A stretch of 64,000 nt of DNA from Actinomycetospora straminea (GCF_028737255.1 NZ_JAQZAN010000003.1:186001-250000), one strand, 5' to 3'. Counted from the first letter of the stretch, positions 24,463 through 32,509 are shown. Notes: generated by a model not told the origin, from the letters alone. A program made the numbers and translations.

Positions 24463-24560
24463 CCCCCGATCGACGACCGACCAGTCACGACGACGGCCCG
24501 CTCCCGCACCCCGCGGGGGCGGGCCTCCGTCGTGGACCGCACCCTCCCAGGAGGTACCGA

Positions 24561-25439
24561 GTGAAGCTCGAGAACGAGTTCACCGTCCCGGTGGACATCG
24601 ACACCGTGTTCGACGCCCTGAACGACCCCGAGAAGGTCACGCCGTGCTTCCCGGGCGCCACGCTCGACTCCCACGAGGGCGACGACTTCACGGGCACCGT
24701 GAAGGTCAAGCTCGGCCCGATCTCGATGACCTACAAGGGCAAGGGCACCTTCGTCGAGCGGGACAAGACGAACCACAAGGTCGTCGTCGACGCCCAGGGC
24801 CGTGACTCACGGGGCAACGGCACCGCGTCGGCCAAGGCGACGCTGACGATGACCGACGAGGGCGGCAAGACCAAGGTCAACGTCCTCACCGAGATGCAGG
24901 TGACCGGCAAGCCCGCGCAGTTCGGCCGCGGCGTCATGTCCGACGTCGGCGACAAGATCCTCGGGCAGTTCGCGTCCTGCCTCGCCGACGAGTTCGGCAG
25001 CAGCAGCGCGGGCGGCTCCGCGGCGCCCACCGTCTCGGGCACCGACACCGCCGCGACCGGCGGCAACGGCACCGCGCCGGCCCCGGAGGCCGTGGCCTCC
25101 GGAGGGGACGCGGCCCCCGTCACCGCGCCGCCCTCGCCCGCCCCCGTCGCGTCGGGCTCCGGCGCGCCGACGGCCGCGGCGATGCCGACCACGGTGGCCG
25201 AGGCCGCCAAGGGCGACACGGGTGCGAAGCCCGGCGCCTCGGTCGGCGGCGCCACCGGCGCCGCCGGGGAGGCCGCGGCCCAGCCCGCCGGCCAGCGTCG
25301 CCAGCAGGTCGAGGCGATCGACCTGCTCGACAGCTCGCGCGACGCGATCCTCAAGCGCCTCGCCCCCGTGGGCATCGGCGCCGGCGTGCTCGCCGCGCTC
25401 ATCGCGATCATCCTCGTGGTGCGCGGGCGCTCGTCGTAG
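24561..25439 (+). CDS. coxG: CoxG-type SRPBCC protein with C-terminal membrane anchor
   Basis: 292 residues, GTG start behind AGGAGG at 24549-24554. Residues 1-150 form an SRPBCC (START-like) domain: KLENEFTVPVDIDTVFDAL, then PCFPGATL, then GQFASCLADEF. A 100-residue Ala/Pro/Thr/Gly-rich linker leads to a single C-terminal hydrophobic helix, IGAGVLAALIAIILVV, so the domain is tethered to the inner membrane face. Recent work on mycobacterial CoxG describes binding of menaquinone and shuttling of it to the CO dehydrogenase; a similar role is inferred here. It shares the cox locus and precedes a strong terminator. Confidence 0.9.
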   Translation: MKLENEFTVPVDIDTVFDALNDPEKVTPCFPGATLDSHEGDDFTGTVKVKLGPISMTYKGKGTFVERDKTNHKVVVDAQGRDSRGNGTASAKATLTMTDEGGKTKVNVLTEMQVTGKPAQFGRGVMSDVGDKILGQFASCLADEFGSSSAGGSAAPTVSGTDTAATGGNGTAPAPEAVASGGDAAPVTAPPSPAPVASGSGAPTAAAMPTTVAEAAKGDTGAKPGASVGGATGAAGEAAAQPAGQRRQQVEAIDLLDSSRDAILKRLAPVGIGAGVLAALIAIILVVRGRSS

Positions 25440-25456
25440 GCACGTCCCTGTTCTGG

Positions 25457-25503
25457 GCGAAGGGCCCCTCCGGTCGATCTCCTCGACCGGAGGGGCCCTT
25501 CGC
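25457..25503. terminator. Strong hairpin terminator after coxG
   Basis: Arms GCGAAGGGCCCCTCCGGTCGA and the perfect inverse, 21 bp each, with a 5 nt loop (TCTCC). It separates the cox operon from the thiamine genes. Confidence 0.85.
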
Positions 25504-25540
25504 TCGTGTAGGGGGCGGCGCGAGCGGCAAGGCCCCCGGG

Positions 25541-26338
25541 ATGAGCGAGTCCTTGCTGGACACGGTGCGGGAGCGGACCCCGCTCGTGCACTGCGTGACC
25601 AACCTCGTCGCCACGACGTTCTCCGCCAACGCCCTGCTCGCGGTCGGCGCCTCGCCGGCGATGGTCGAGGACGCCGAGGAGGCCGCCGAGCTCGCGGCCG
25701 TGGCCGGGGCGCTGGTGGTCAACACGGGCACGATGTCGCGGCCGCGCGCCGAGGGCATGCACGCGGCGGCGGGCGCCGCCCGGGACGCGGGGACGCCGTG
25801 GCTGCTCGACCCGGTCGGGGTCGGTCCGCTGTCGCTGCGCACGCGCGTGGCGTCGGAGCTGCTCGGGCTCGGGCCGACGGTCGTGCGCGGCAACGCCTCG
25901 GAGATCCTCGCGCTGGCGGGCCACGAGGGCGGGGGACGTGGGGTGGACGCGACCGCCTCGGTGGAGGCCGCCGCCGACGCCGCCGACGAGCTCGCCCGCA
26001 CCCACGGCACGGTCGTGGCGGTCAGCGGCGTCGTCGACCGGGTCACCGACGGCGCGACGGTCCACCGCGTCGGCGGCGGCCACCCGCTGATGGGTCGCGT
26101 GACGGCGATGGGCTGCGCGCTCGGCGCGGTCACCGCCGCGTTCCTCGCCGTCGGCGACGACGTCCTCGCCGCCACCCTCGCCGCGCACGCCGTCGTCGGC
26201 GCGACCGGCGCCGCGGCCGGTGCGGTGGCGCGCGGGCCCGGCTCCTTCGTGCCGGCGTGGCTCGACGAGCTGGCCCTGTTCGACGGGGCCGGGGGCGCCG
26301 ACGGCGCCGCGGCGCAGGCCCTGGTGGACCCGGCGTGA
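25541..26338 (+). CDS. thiM: Hydroxyethylthiazole kinase
   Basis: 265 residues, ATG start. It phosphorylates 4-methyl-5-(2-hydroxyethyl)thiazole in thiamine salvage. Family motifs are PLVHCVTNLVATTFSANALL at the start, LLDPVGVG near residue 88, VRGNASEI near 112, and MGCALGAVTAAFLA near 190, where Cys/Gly of the anion hole are expected. It overlaps thiE by 4 bp. Only 37 bp separate it from the terminator upstream, so there is no room for a thiamine pyrophosphate riboswitch. Confidence 0.95.
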   Translation: MSESLLDTVRERTPLVHCVTNLVATTFSANALLAVGASPAMVEDAEEAAELAAVAGALVVNTGTMSRPRAEGMHAAAGAARDAGTPWLLDPVGVGPLSLRTRVASELLGLGPTVVRGNASEILALAGHEGGGRGVDATASVEAAADAADELARTHGTVVAVSGVVDRVTDGATVHRVGGGHPLMGRVTAMGCALGAVTAAFLAVGDDVLAATLAAHAVVGATGAAAGAVARGPGSFVPAWLDELALFDGAGGADGAAAQALVDPA

Positions 26339-26967
26339 CACCTCTCGACCCGCGCCTCTACCTGGTCCTCGACCCGGTGCACGGGCCCGCCGACCCGCTC
26401 GCCGTGCTGCACGCGGCCGTCGAGGGCGGGGTGACGGCGGTGCAGGTCCGGGCGCCCGCGGCCACCGGGCGGGCGCTGTACGACGCCACGTGTTCCGTCC
26501 TCGCCGCGCTCGCCGGCACCGGGGTCGCCGTGATCGTCGACGACCGCCTCGACGTCGCGCTCGCCGCGGGCGCCGACGGCGTGCACCTGGGCCGGCACGA
26601 CGTCCCGCCGGCCGCGGCCCGTCGCGTCGCGGGGCACGGGCTGTCGATCGGCTGGTCGGTGACCGGGCCCGACGACCTGCACGCCGCCGACCCGGCCGTC
26701 GTCGACCTGCTCGGCATCGGCCCGGTCTTCACCACGGCCACCAAGCCCGACGCCGCGCCCGCGACCGGGCTCGACGGGCTGCGCGCGCTGGCGGACGGGG
26801 CGCGGGAGCTCGGCGTGCCCGCGGTGGCCATCGGCGGGATCGGCCCGCACAACGCCCACGCCGTGCTCGCCACCGGCGTCGACGGGCTCGCGATCAGCTC
26901 GGCGATCGCCGCCGCCCCGGACCCCGGTGCCGCGGCCCGGGCGCTGCGCCCGGCGCCTCTAGGCTGA
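26335..26967 (+). CDS. thiE: Thiamine phosphate synthase
   Basis: 210 residues, GTG start overlapping the thiM stop (GTGA). It joins hydroxymethylpyrimidine pyrophosphate to thiazole phosphate. Motifs: YLVLDPVHGPADPLAVLHAA, AVQVRAPAATGR (normally VQxRxK, with Lys replaced by Ala here), VIVDDRLDVALAAGADGVHL, GIGPVFTTATKPDA and AIGGIGPHNA. The two-gene salvage order thiM-thiE is common in actinobacteria. The QVRAPA change in a usually QLREK-type loop is worth noting. Confidence 0.93.
   Translation: MTPLDPRLYLVLDPVHGPADPLAVLHAAVEGGVTAVQVRAPAATGRALYDATCSVLAALAGTGVAVIVDDRLDVALAAGADGVHLGRHDVPPAAARRVAGHGLSIGWSVTGPDDLHAADPAVVDLLGIGPVFTTATKPDAAPATGLDGLRALADGARELGVPAVAIGGIGPHNAHAVLATGVDGLAISSAIAAAPDPGAAARALRPAPLG
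26960..26965 (+). promoter_or_regulatory. Leaderless-type -10 element of the S58 peptidase gene
   Basis: TAGGCT overlaps the 3' end of thiE; 7 nt later comes GTG at 26973. Confidence 0.5.
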
Positions 26968-26972
26968 TCACC

Positions 26973-27986
26973 GTGCACCCCGGCGCCACCAACACGATCG
27001 TCGACGTCCCGGGCCTGCAGGTCGGGCACGCGGAGCTGACGGGGGAGGGCGCGCTGTCGGGCACGACGGTCGTGCTGCCCGGCCCCGACGGCGCGGTGGC
27101 CGGGGTCGACGTGCGCGGCGGCGGGCCGGGGACCCGGGAGACCGACGCGCTCGACCCGCGCACCCTCGTCGAGCGCGTCCACGCGGTCGTGCTCACCGGC
27201 GGCAGCGCCTACGGGCTCGCGGCAGCGTCGGGGGTGGCCGACGCGCTCGGCGCGCAGGGCCGGGGCTTCCCCGTGGGCCGGGGGCCGCTCGAGGTGGTGC
27301 CCGTGGTGCCCGCCGCGGTGGTCTTCGACCTGGGCCGGGGCGGGGACTTCGCCCGCCGCCCGACCGCCGACACCGGCGCCGCGGCGCTCGCCGCGTGCTC
27401 CGCCGAGCGGCCGGCGCAGGGCGTCGTCGGGGCCGGGTGCGGGTCGGTGATCGGCGGGCTGAAGGGCGGGGTCGGGTCGGCGTCGTCGGTGCTCGCCGAC
27501 GGCACGGTGGTCGCGGCGCTGGTGGTCGCCAACGCCGCCGGGTCCGCGGTCGACCCGGCGACCGGCGAGCTGTGGGCCGCGCGCCACCTCGGCGCGGGCG
27601 ACGTGGAGCCCCCCGCCCTGCCGGCCGACCGCACCGTGCTGCTGGCGACCCTGCGCGACGCCGCGGCTCCGCCGACGCTGAACACGACGATCGGGGTCGT
27701 CGCCACCGACGCCGGGCTCTCGGTCGCGCAGTGCGCGAAGCTGGCCGCCGTCGGGCAGAGCGGCCTCGCGCGCGCCGTCCGCCCCGCCCACGGCATGACC
27801 GACGGCGACACCTTCTTCGGCCTCGCGACCACCGAGCGCGCCGCGCCGGACCTCGCCGGCCTCCAGGAGCTGCTCACCGCCGGCGCCGACTGCGTCACCC
27901 GCGCCGTCGCCCACGCGGTGCTGGCGGCGCGCTCGGTGCAGACGCCGGGCGGGCGCTGGCTCGCGTACCGAGACCTCGTGGGCTGA
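26973..27986 (+). CDS. P1/S58-family peptidase (DmpA-like)
   Basis: 337 residues, GTG start. Members of this N-terminal-nucleophile family cut themselves before a Ser to become active aminopeptidases or amidases. The signature begins NTIVDVPGLQVGHAE and continues with TTVVLPGPDGAVAGVDVRGG, VLTGGSAYGLAAASGV near residue 70 and LNTTIGVVATDAGLS near residue 232. The junction for self-cleavage should be around the TTIG segment, where Thr rather than Ser precedes Ile. It starts 6 bp after thiE but probably has its own promoter. Substrate unknown. Confidence 0.88.
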   Translation: MHPGATNTIVDVPGLQVGHAELTGEGALSGTTVVLPGPDGAVAGVDVRGGGPGTRETDALDPRTLVERVHAVVLTGGSAYGLAAASGVADALGAQGRGFPVGRGPLEVVPVVPAAVVFDLGRGGDFARRPTADTGAAALAACSAERPAQGVVGAGCGSVIGGLKGGVGSASSVLADGTVVAALVVANAAGSAVDPATGELWAARHLGAGDVEPPALPADRTVLLATLRDAAAPPTLNTTIGVVATDAGLSVAQCAKLAAVGQSGLARAVRPAHGMTDGDTFFGLATTERAAPDLAGLQELLTAGADCVTRAVAHAVLAARSVQTPGGRWLAYRDLVG

Positions 27987-28043
27987 CGGCGTCCGGGGTC
28001 TCGTGGAGCGAGGGACGCCCTGGCTGCGTGGGAGGCAGCGAAC

Positions 28044-28745
28044 GTGACCCTCGCTCCCACCCCGGGCACCATGGAACCCGTGGCGGGCTACCGCGAGCGG
28101 CGGGTGGCGCCGGGCGTCGTGCTGTGGAGCAGCGACGGGGCGCCGGGCACGATCCTGCCCGACGGGTGCCTCGACCTGATCTGGGACGGCCGCGGGCTCG
28201 TCGTCGCCGGGCCGGACGCGGCCGCGCGCTTCAACGACGGCGGCGGCCGGGCGCACGTGGGCCTGCGGTTCTCGCACGGGCGGGGGCCGGGGTTCCTCGA
28301 CGTCCGCGCCGACCAGCTGCGCGACACCACCGTCGACCTCGACGCCGTGTGGTCCGCCGCCGCCGCGCGCGGGCTCACCGACCGGGTCGCCGACGACCCC
28401 GCCGGGGCACTCGCCGCGCTGGCCACGGCCACGCCACCCGCGGACGGCGAGCGCTTCGGCGCCCGGGTGTTCGCGGCGCTGGCCCGCGGGCACGACGTCG
28501 CGGGGCTCGCCGACGAGCTCGGCACCACGTCGCGCACCCTGCACCGGCGCTGCCTGCCGCTCTTCGGGTACGGGCCCCAGCACCTGGGTCGCATCCTGCG
28601 CCTGCAGCGTGCCCTGGCCCGCGCCCGCAGCGGGACGCCGTGGGCCGAGGTCGCCGCCGTCGAGGGCTTCGCCGACCAGCCGCACCTGGCCCGCGAGGTC
28701 CGGTCACTGGCGGGGACGACGCCGACGGGGCTACTGGGCGGGTAG
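28044..28745 (+). CDS. AraC-family transcriptional regulator
   Basis: 233 residues, GTG start with GGGAGG 8 nt upstream. The N-terminal half resembles the DUF6597 sensor domain: GYRERRVAPGVVLWSS, then ILPDGCLDLIWDGRGLVVAGPD. The C-terminal half is a double helix-turn-helix: GLADELGTTSRTLHRRCLPL and WAEVAAVEGFADQPHLAREV, ending in the usual GTTPTGLL. The second motif carries FADQPHLAR, standard for AraC proteins. Targets are unknown; it ends in a 15 bp convergent overlap with the VOC gene. Confidence 0.86.
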   Translation: MTLAPTPGTMEPVAGYRERRVAPGVVLWSSDGAPGTILPDGCLDLIWDGRGLVVAGPDAAARFNDGGGRAHVGLRFSHGRGPGFLDVRADQLRDTTVDLDAVWSAAAARGLTDRVADDPAGALAALATATPPADGERFGARVFAALARGHDVAGLADELGTTSRTLHRRCLPLFGYGPQHLGRILRLQRALARARSGTPWAEVAAVEGFADQPHLAREVRSLAGTTPTGLLGG

Positions 28746-29129
28746 CGGCGCGAAGAGGTCCACCGACCCGCCGTCGGGGTCCTGCACGGTCGCGTAGCGC
28801 TGGCCCCAGAACGCGTCCCAGGGCTTGCGCTCGCCGCGGTACCCGGCGTCGACGAGCGCCGCGTAGGTCGCGTCGACCTCGGCCGGCTCGTCGCACGCGA
28901 ACGCCAGCGCGCTGCGGGGGCCGCCGGTCGGCGGGGTCCAGGAGGGGTCGAAGGAGCGGATCGTGGCCTCGGTGTCGAAGGCCAGCCGCAGCCCGCCGCC
29001 GAGGTCGACCTCGACGTGCGGCTGGTCGTCGGCCTCGGGCGGGGCGTCGATGCCGAGGCGTCGGTAGAAGGCGAGCGTGGCGGCCATGTCGGCGACGACC
29101 AGCTCGACGACGGAGAGTCGGGGTGCCAT
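28731..29129 (-). CDS. VOC (glyoxalase/bleomycin resistance) family protein
   Basis: 132 residues, ATG start. The beta-alpha-beta-beta-beta VOC module is seen as LSVVELVVADMAATLAFYRR followed by LGID, then VEVDLGGGLRLAFDT and a C-terminal ATVQDPDGGSVDLFAPL. Metal ligands would be Glu at the start of strand 1 and at the end, but VELF-type Glu is VDLF here. It may bind a small ligand or act as a dioxygenase-like enzyme; nothing pins the substrate. It is divergent from alkA with its start close by. Confidence 0.82.
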   Translation of the reverse strand: MAPRLSVVELVVADMAATLAFYRRLGIDAPPEADDQPHVEVDLGGGLRLAFDTEATIRSFDPSWTPPTGGPRSALAFACDEPAEVDATYAALVDAGYRGERKPWDAFWGQRYATVQDPDGGSVDLFAPLPAQ

Positions 29130-29190
29130 GGCCGTCACCGTAGGGACCACCCGTGCGGCCGGGCTTGGAGCGATCGGACATGCTCGGCTG

Positions 29191-30087
29191 GTGCACGTCG
29201 AGGAGCGCGCGCTCTCGTTCACCCCCCCGCTGTGCCCCGACAACCTCTTCGGCCACCTCGTCGCGACGGCCGTCCCGGGCGTCGAGGAGTGGCACGACGG
29301 CGCCTACCGCCGCACGCTCGCGCTGCCCGGCGGGCCGGGTGTGGTCGCGCTGCGGCCCGGCGCCGACGCGGTCGCCGCGACGCTGACCGTCACCGACCCC
29401 GCCGACGCCGACGCCGCGGCGCGGCTGGCCCGGCGCGTCCTCGACCTCGACGCCGACCCGGTGGCCGTCGACGCCACCCTGCGCACCGACCCGGTGCTGC
29501 GCCCGCTGGTCGACGAGGCCCCGGGCCGGCGGGTGCCCGGCGCGCCCGACCCCGACGAGTTCGCCGTCCGCGCGGTGCTCGGCCAGCAGGTCTCCACCGC
29601 CGCCGCCCGCACCCACGCCGGACGCCTCGTGCGCGGCCACGGCACGCCCCTGCCCGACGGGCTCGCCGGCCCCGGCAGCACGCTGACCCACCTCTTCCCG
29701 TCCGCGCCCGCTCTCACCGCCGTCGACCCCGACGAGCTCGGCATGCCCCGCACCCGCAAGCGCACGCTGCTGACGCTGGTGCGGGCGCTGGCCGACGGCG
29801 AGGTCGTGCTCGACCCGGGCGACGTGCCGGGCTCGCGGACGGCGCTGGCGGCCCTGCCGGGGATCGGGCCGTGGACCGTCGACTCGGTCGCCATGCGCGC
29901 GCTCGGCGATCCCGACGCCTTCCTGCCCACCGACCTCGGTGTCCGCGCCGCCGCCGAGCGCCTCGGGCTGCCGGCCCGCGACCGCGACCTCGTCGCCCGC
30001 GCCGAGACCTGGCGGCCCTACCGCGCCTACGCCACGCAGCACCTCTGGGCGGCGCTGGACCACGCCGTGAACACCATGCCAGGGTGA
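29191..30087 (+). CDS. alkA: DNA-3-methyladenine glycosylase II (AlkA family)
   Basis: 298 residues from the GTG at 29191; an ATG at 29128 is in frame but would run over the VOC start and lacks conservation. The AlkA N-terminal domain begins HVEERALSFTPPLCPDNLFG. The helix-hairpin-helix is LPGIGPWTVDSVAMRAL near residue 225 and the catalytic Asp lies in FLPTDLGVR 12 residues on. It removes alkylated bases. ogt, which repairs O6-alkylguanine, lies on the other side of one small gene and a mobile insertion, so the two repair genes were probably close neighbours. Confidence 0.9.
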   Translation: MHVEERALSFTPPLCPDNLFGHLVATAVPGVEEWHDGAYRRTLALPGGPGVVALRPGADAVAATLTVTDPADADAAARLARRVLDLDADPVAVDATLRTDPVLRPLVDEAPGRRVPGAPDPDEFAVRAVLGQQVSTAAARTHAGRLVRGHGTPLPDGLAGPGSTLTHLFPSAPALTAVDPDELGMPRTRKRTLLTLVRALADGEVVLDPGDVPGSRTALAALPGIGPWTVDSVAMRALGDPDAFLPTDLGVRAAAERLGLPARDRDLVARAETWRPYRAYATQHLWAALDHAVNTMPG

Positions 30088-30091
30088 TCGC

Positions 30092-30565
30092 GTGGACACG
30101 GACGACGCGCTGTGGGGCGCGCTCGACCGCGTGGCGGAGACGCCGACCCTGCTCGTGGCCTGCGCGTTCGACGGCGCGCTGGCCCCGGACGAGGGCGACC
30201 CCGACCAGGCCCGCGCCGAGCAGGTGTCGTCCGAGGCGCTCAACGTCCTCATGGCGCTGCCCGCCACCACCGTCGCCGTCGTGTCCGACCGGCCGGCCGA
30301 CGAGGTCGCCGAGCTGATGTTCCTGTCCGGCTCGAAGGGCGGCGCACGCGTCGTCGCCCCGGCGGGCCTCGGCGCGCTGCGGGACGAGGTGGGCGCGACC
30401 GCGCTGGTCGCCGTGGGTGTCGCGGCCGACGGCGGCACGGGCGACGTCGTCGTGGGCGTGGGGGAGGACGGGGCCCCGGCGCCCTACGCGGTCGAGGACG
30501 TCGACGACGTCGCCGAGCTGCTCGAGGAGCTGGCGAGCCTGCGGCGCCGGCTCTCGATGTACTGA
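30092..30565 (+). CDS. HAD/trehalose-phosphatase-like protein lacking the nucleophile
   Basis: 157 residues, GTG start 4 bp after alkA. The first half matches the N-terminal core of trehalose-6-phosphate phosphatases: LVACAFDGALAPDEGDPDQA in place of a DxDGTLAP motif, followed by LMALPATTVAVVSDRPADEV. The first Asp of the DxD motif, the nucleophile of HAD phosphatases, is Ala, and no C-terminal acidic motif is seen, so the protein is unlikely to be a phosphatase. The final residues SMY and the TGA stop come from the terminal repeat of the mobile unit at 30558. Confidence 0.65.
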   Translation: MDTDDALWGALDRVAETPTLLVACAFDGALAPDEGDPDQARAEQVSSEALNVLMALPATTVAVVSDRPADEVAELMFLSGSKGGARVVAPAGLGALRDEVGATALVAVGVAADGGTGDVVVGVGEDGAPAPYAVEDVDDVAELLEELASLRRRLSMY

Positions 30566-30735
30566 CCGGAAAGGTTGGTCAAGCGGGTGATCGGGGTTGC
30601 CTGCCGATGGCGCTGTGGGGTCGGTGGTGGTTGTACTCGTGCAGCCAGCCCGGCCCAGCCCGCGGTCATGGTGCGGTGGAAGCGCTCGATCTTGCCGTTC
30701 GTCTGTGGTCGGTAGGGCCGGGTGGCGATGTCAAC
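30558..30735 (-). pseudogene. IS481-family transposase, 3' remnant
   Basis: Read on the minus strand, TRPYRPQTNGKIERFHRT is the C-terminal catalytic region of IS481-type DDE transposases; the Glu of the DDE triad should be the one in KIERF. The frame then shifts: LHEYNHHRPHSAIGRQP is in another frame, and PITRLTNLSGQY returns to the first. Upstream the homology stops near 30735, where TGTCAACTGAAGTTGGCC could mark the end of another element. The gene is truncated and frameshifted, so it cannot be active. Confidence 0.85.
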
Positions 30736-30971
30736 TGAAGTTGGCCCCGGGATGACAGTCCTCGTTGGCTCCCGCGGCGGAGGTGCTCGTGGTGCTGGGT
30801 GACGAGCCCGGCCGCTGTGCGGGAGTGGCTTGATCTCGACGGTTGTTGTCCGTCCAGCCACTGGAGTTCGCGGAAGGTGATCGTCGATGGTGGGTCGCTC
30901 GGCGCGCGGGAGCGTGCGTCGGCTCGCGGCTCGGGCCGCGGGCAAGCGTTGCTGGAAGGAGCGTGTTCTCG
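30736..30971. other. Spacer between transposase remnant and hydrolase gene
   Basis: About 235 bp. Its left edge reads TGTCAACTGAAGTTGGCCCC, which looks like the terminus of a second, nested insertion sequence. Short frames on the minus strand end GANEDCHPGANFS. No complete gene is supported. GGAAGGA at 30954-30960 is a likely ribosome-binding site for the hydrolase. Confidence 0.4.
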
Positions 30972-31832
30972 GTGGCGACGGGAGCCCCGGTCGATGGGTT
31001 CACCCTGAGCTTCGACCGTCTGGGATCGGTTGGTCGGCCGCCGGTGGTCCTGCTTCATGGTTGGCCCGGGGACCGGACAGACATGGCATCCGTCGCCGAG
31101 AGGCTCGGGGACGAGTTCGACGTCGTCGTGCCGGACCTGCGCGGTTTCGGCGCCTCGGACAAGCACCTCCGCGACCCCGGCGAGTACTACAGCCTGGTGG
31201 CCCAGGCCCGCAGTGTCGCGGGACTGATCGACGAGCTGGGGCTCTCCCACGTCGTGCTGGGCGGTTACGACATCGGCAGCAGGGTCGGTCAGCAGCTCGC
31301 GAAGGACAGGCCCGACCTGCTCAGCGCCATGGTCATCACGCCACCAGCTCCAGGCGTCGGGTCACGGATCCTCAGCGAGGGTCCGTTTCGCGAGTTCTGG
31401 TATCAGTCCTTCCATCATCTCGACCTGGCCGAGAAGCTCGTCGACGGGAAACCGGACGTTGTGCGGGACTATCTGGAGTACTTCTGGACGCACTGGTCCG
31501 GCCCTGACTTCATCGTGGACGCCGCCCGGCTCGAGCACCTGACGTCGGCGTATGGCCCCCCCGGCGCGTTCGTTGCTTCGATCGGGTACTACCGAGCGGC
31601 CGGAAGCGTCGTGGCGCGCTACCTGGGCGAGACGGTCCCCGACGAGAAGATCATGGTCCCCACGACGTTCCTGTGGGCCGAGCACGACCCCCTGTTCCTG
31701 CGCGCCTGGTCCGACCGCGTCGGAGAGTTCTTCGCGCAGGTCACCGTGCAGCTCGTGGACGGGGTCGGTCACTTCGTCCCGGTCGAGGCGCCCGACATCT
31801 TCGCCGGCGCCATCGTGCGAGCGAGCAAGTAG
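30972..31832 (+). CDS. Alpha/beta hydrolase, epoxide-hydrolase-like
   Basis: 286 residues from the GTG at 30972, about 11 nt after GGAAGGA; a GTG at 30963 is possible but too close to it. The fold is clear: oxyanion motif HGWPGDRTD, DLRGFGASDK, nucleophile elbow GGYDIGSRV with Asp as in epoxide hydrolases and haloalkane dehalogenases, the acid in WAEHDPLF and the base in GHFVPVEAP. The substrate is unknown. Codon use is less GC-biased than in the neighbours, and the gene is enclosed by IS481-type ends, so it is probably acquired cargo. Confidence 0.85.
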   Translation: MATGAPVDGFTLSFDRLGSVGRPPVVLLHGWPGDRTDMASVAERLGDEFDVVVPDLRGFGASDKHLRDPGEYYSLVAQARSVAGLIDELGLSHVVLGGYDIGSRVGQQLAKDRPDLLSAMVITPPAPGVGSRILSEGPFREFWYQSFHHLDLAEKLVDGKPDVVRDYLEYFWTHWSGPDFIVDAARLEHLTSAYGPPGAFVASIGYYRAAGSVVARYLGETVPDEKIMVPTTFLWAEHDPLFLRAWSDRVGEFFAQVTVQLVDGVGHFVPVEAPDIFAGAIVRASK

Positions 31833-31936
31833 GCCCCTGACGGGTCGGTAGCCGGAGCCGTCTGAGACCGCGAAAGACGGCAGGGTCCGAAAGATTCAGA
31901 TCGTGTCGTCACACGCGCTCAACCAAACGTGTCCGG

Positions 31937-32416
31937 TCAGTACATCGAGAAGAGCAGCGTGTCCCGGGCCTCGAGGTCGAGCAGGGTGCGCTTGCGCTCC
32001 AGGCCCCCGGCGTAGCCGGTGAGGCTGCCGTCGGCGCCGACGACACGGTGGCAGGGGACGACGATGGCCACCGGGTTGCGGGCCATCGCCCCGCCGACGC
32101 GCCGGGCCTCACCCGGACCGAGACCCACGGCCGCGGCGAGCTTCCCGTAGCTCACGGTCTCGCCGTAGCCGACCGCCGCGAGCCCGTCGAGGACGCGGCG
32201 GTCCCACGCCGGGTGCGCGGACAGGTCGACGGGCACGGTGAAGGTGCGCAGCGAGCCGTCGAGGTAGGCGTCGATCTCGCGGCGCGCGAGGTCGAGGACG
32301 TCGGCCGCGGGCTCGTCGTCGGTCTCGGGACCGGGGGAGAAGCCCAGCAGGGTGAGCCCCCGCGGCGAGGCGTCGAGGTGCAGTGGGCCGATGGCGGTGT
32401 CGTGGACGACGCTCAT
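31937..32416 (-). CDS. ogt: Methylated-DNA-protein-cysteine methyltransferase
   Basis: 159 residues, ATG start. It transfers O6-alkyl groups from guanine to its own Cys, which lies in PCHRVVGADG near residue 127. Supporting motifs are YGETVSYGKLAAAVGLGPGEARRVGGAMARNP split over the helix-turn-helix part (residues about 92-123) and GYAGGLERKRTLLDLE at the end. The last two codons and stop come from the mobile unit's terminal repeat. It probably formed an alkylation-repair neighbourhood with alkA before the insertion. Confidence 0.94.
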   Translation of the reverse strand: MSVVHDTAIGPLHLDASPRGLTLLGFSPGPETDDEPAADVLDLARREIDAYLDGSLRTFTVPVDLSAHPAWDRRVLDGLAAVGYGETVSYGKLAAAVGLGPGEARRVGGAMARNPVAIVVPCHRVVGADGSLTGYAGGLERKRTLLDLEARDTLLFSMY

Positions 32417-32454
32417 ACCGGGAAGAACCCCGCGCGGTCCCACCGCGTGGCGCG

Positions 32455-32509
32455 TGTCAGCGACGTGCCGTCGCGGACGTCGAGTGTCCGCAACGGCACG
32501 TCGCTGACA
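32455..32509. terminator. 24 bp stem hairpin between moaD and ogt
   Basis: Arms at 32455-32478 and 32486-32509 are inverse copies with one mismatch, beginning TGTCAGCGACGTGCC, and a 7 nt loop. Minus-strand transcription leaves moaD and enters ogt here, so it may insulate the two. Confidence 0.7.

Larger units (their letters stand above)
30558..31944. mobile_element. IS481-ended non-autonomous unit carrying a hydrolase gene
   Basis: 1387 bp unit bounded by inverted ends that start TGTACTGACCGGA. The identity fades into an imperfect terminal repeat of about 34 bp (GGTTGGTCAAGCGGGTG on the left, GGTTGAGCGCGTG on the right). TCGA flanks both sides (30554-30557 and 31945-31948) as a possible 4 bp target duplication. 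Ends starting TGT are typical of IS481. Inside are the decayed 3' part of an IS481 transposase, about 230 bp of unclear DNA and an alpha/beta-hydrolase gene. The terminal repeats supply the last two codons and TGA stop of both convergent flanking genes. Confidence 0.75.

Noticed and set aside
25503-25540. Thiamine pyrophosphate riboswitch before thiM
   Set aside because: Only 37 bp separate the cox terminator from the thiM start; there is no room for the riboswitch fold.
30736-30971. Second complete transposase or small gene in the spacer before the hydrolase
   Set aside because: Only short, motif-free frames exist; at best an IS end is visible.
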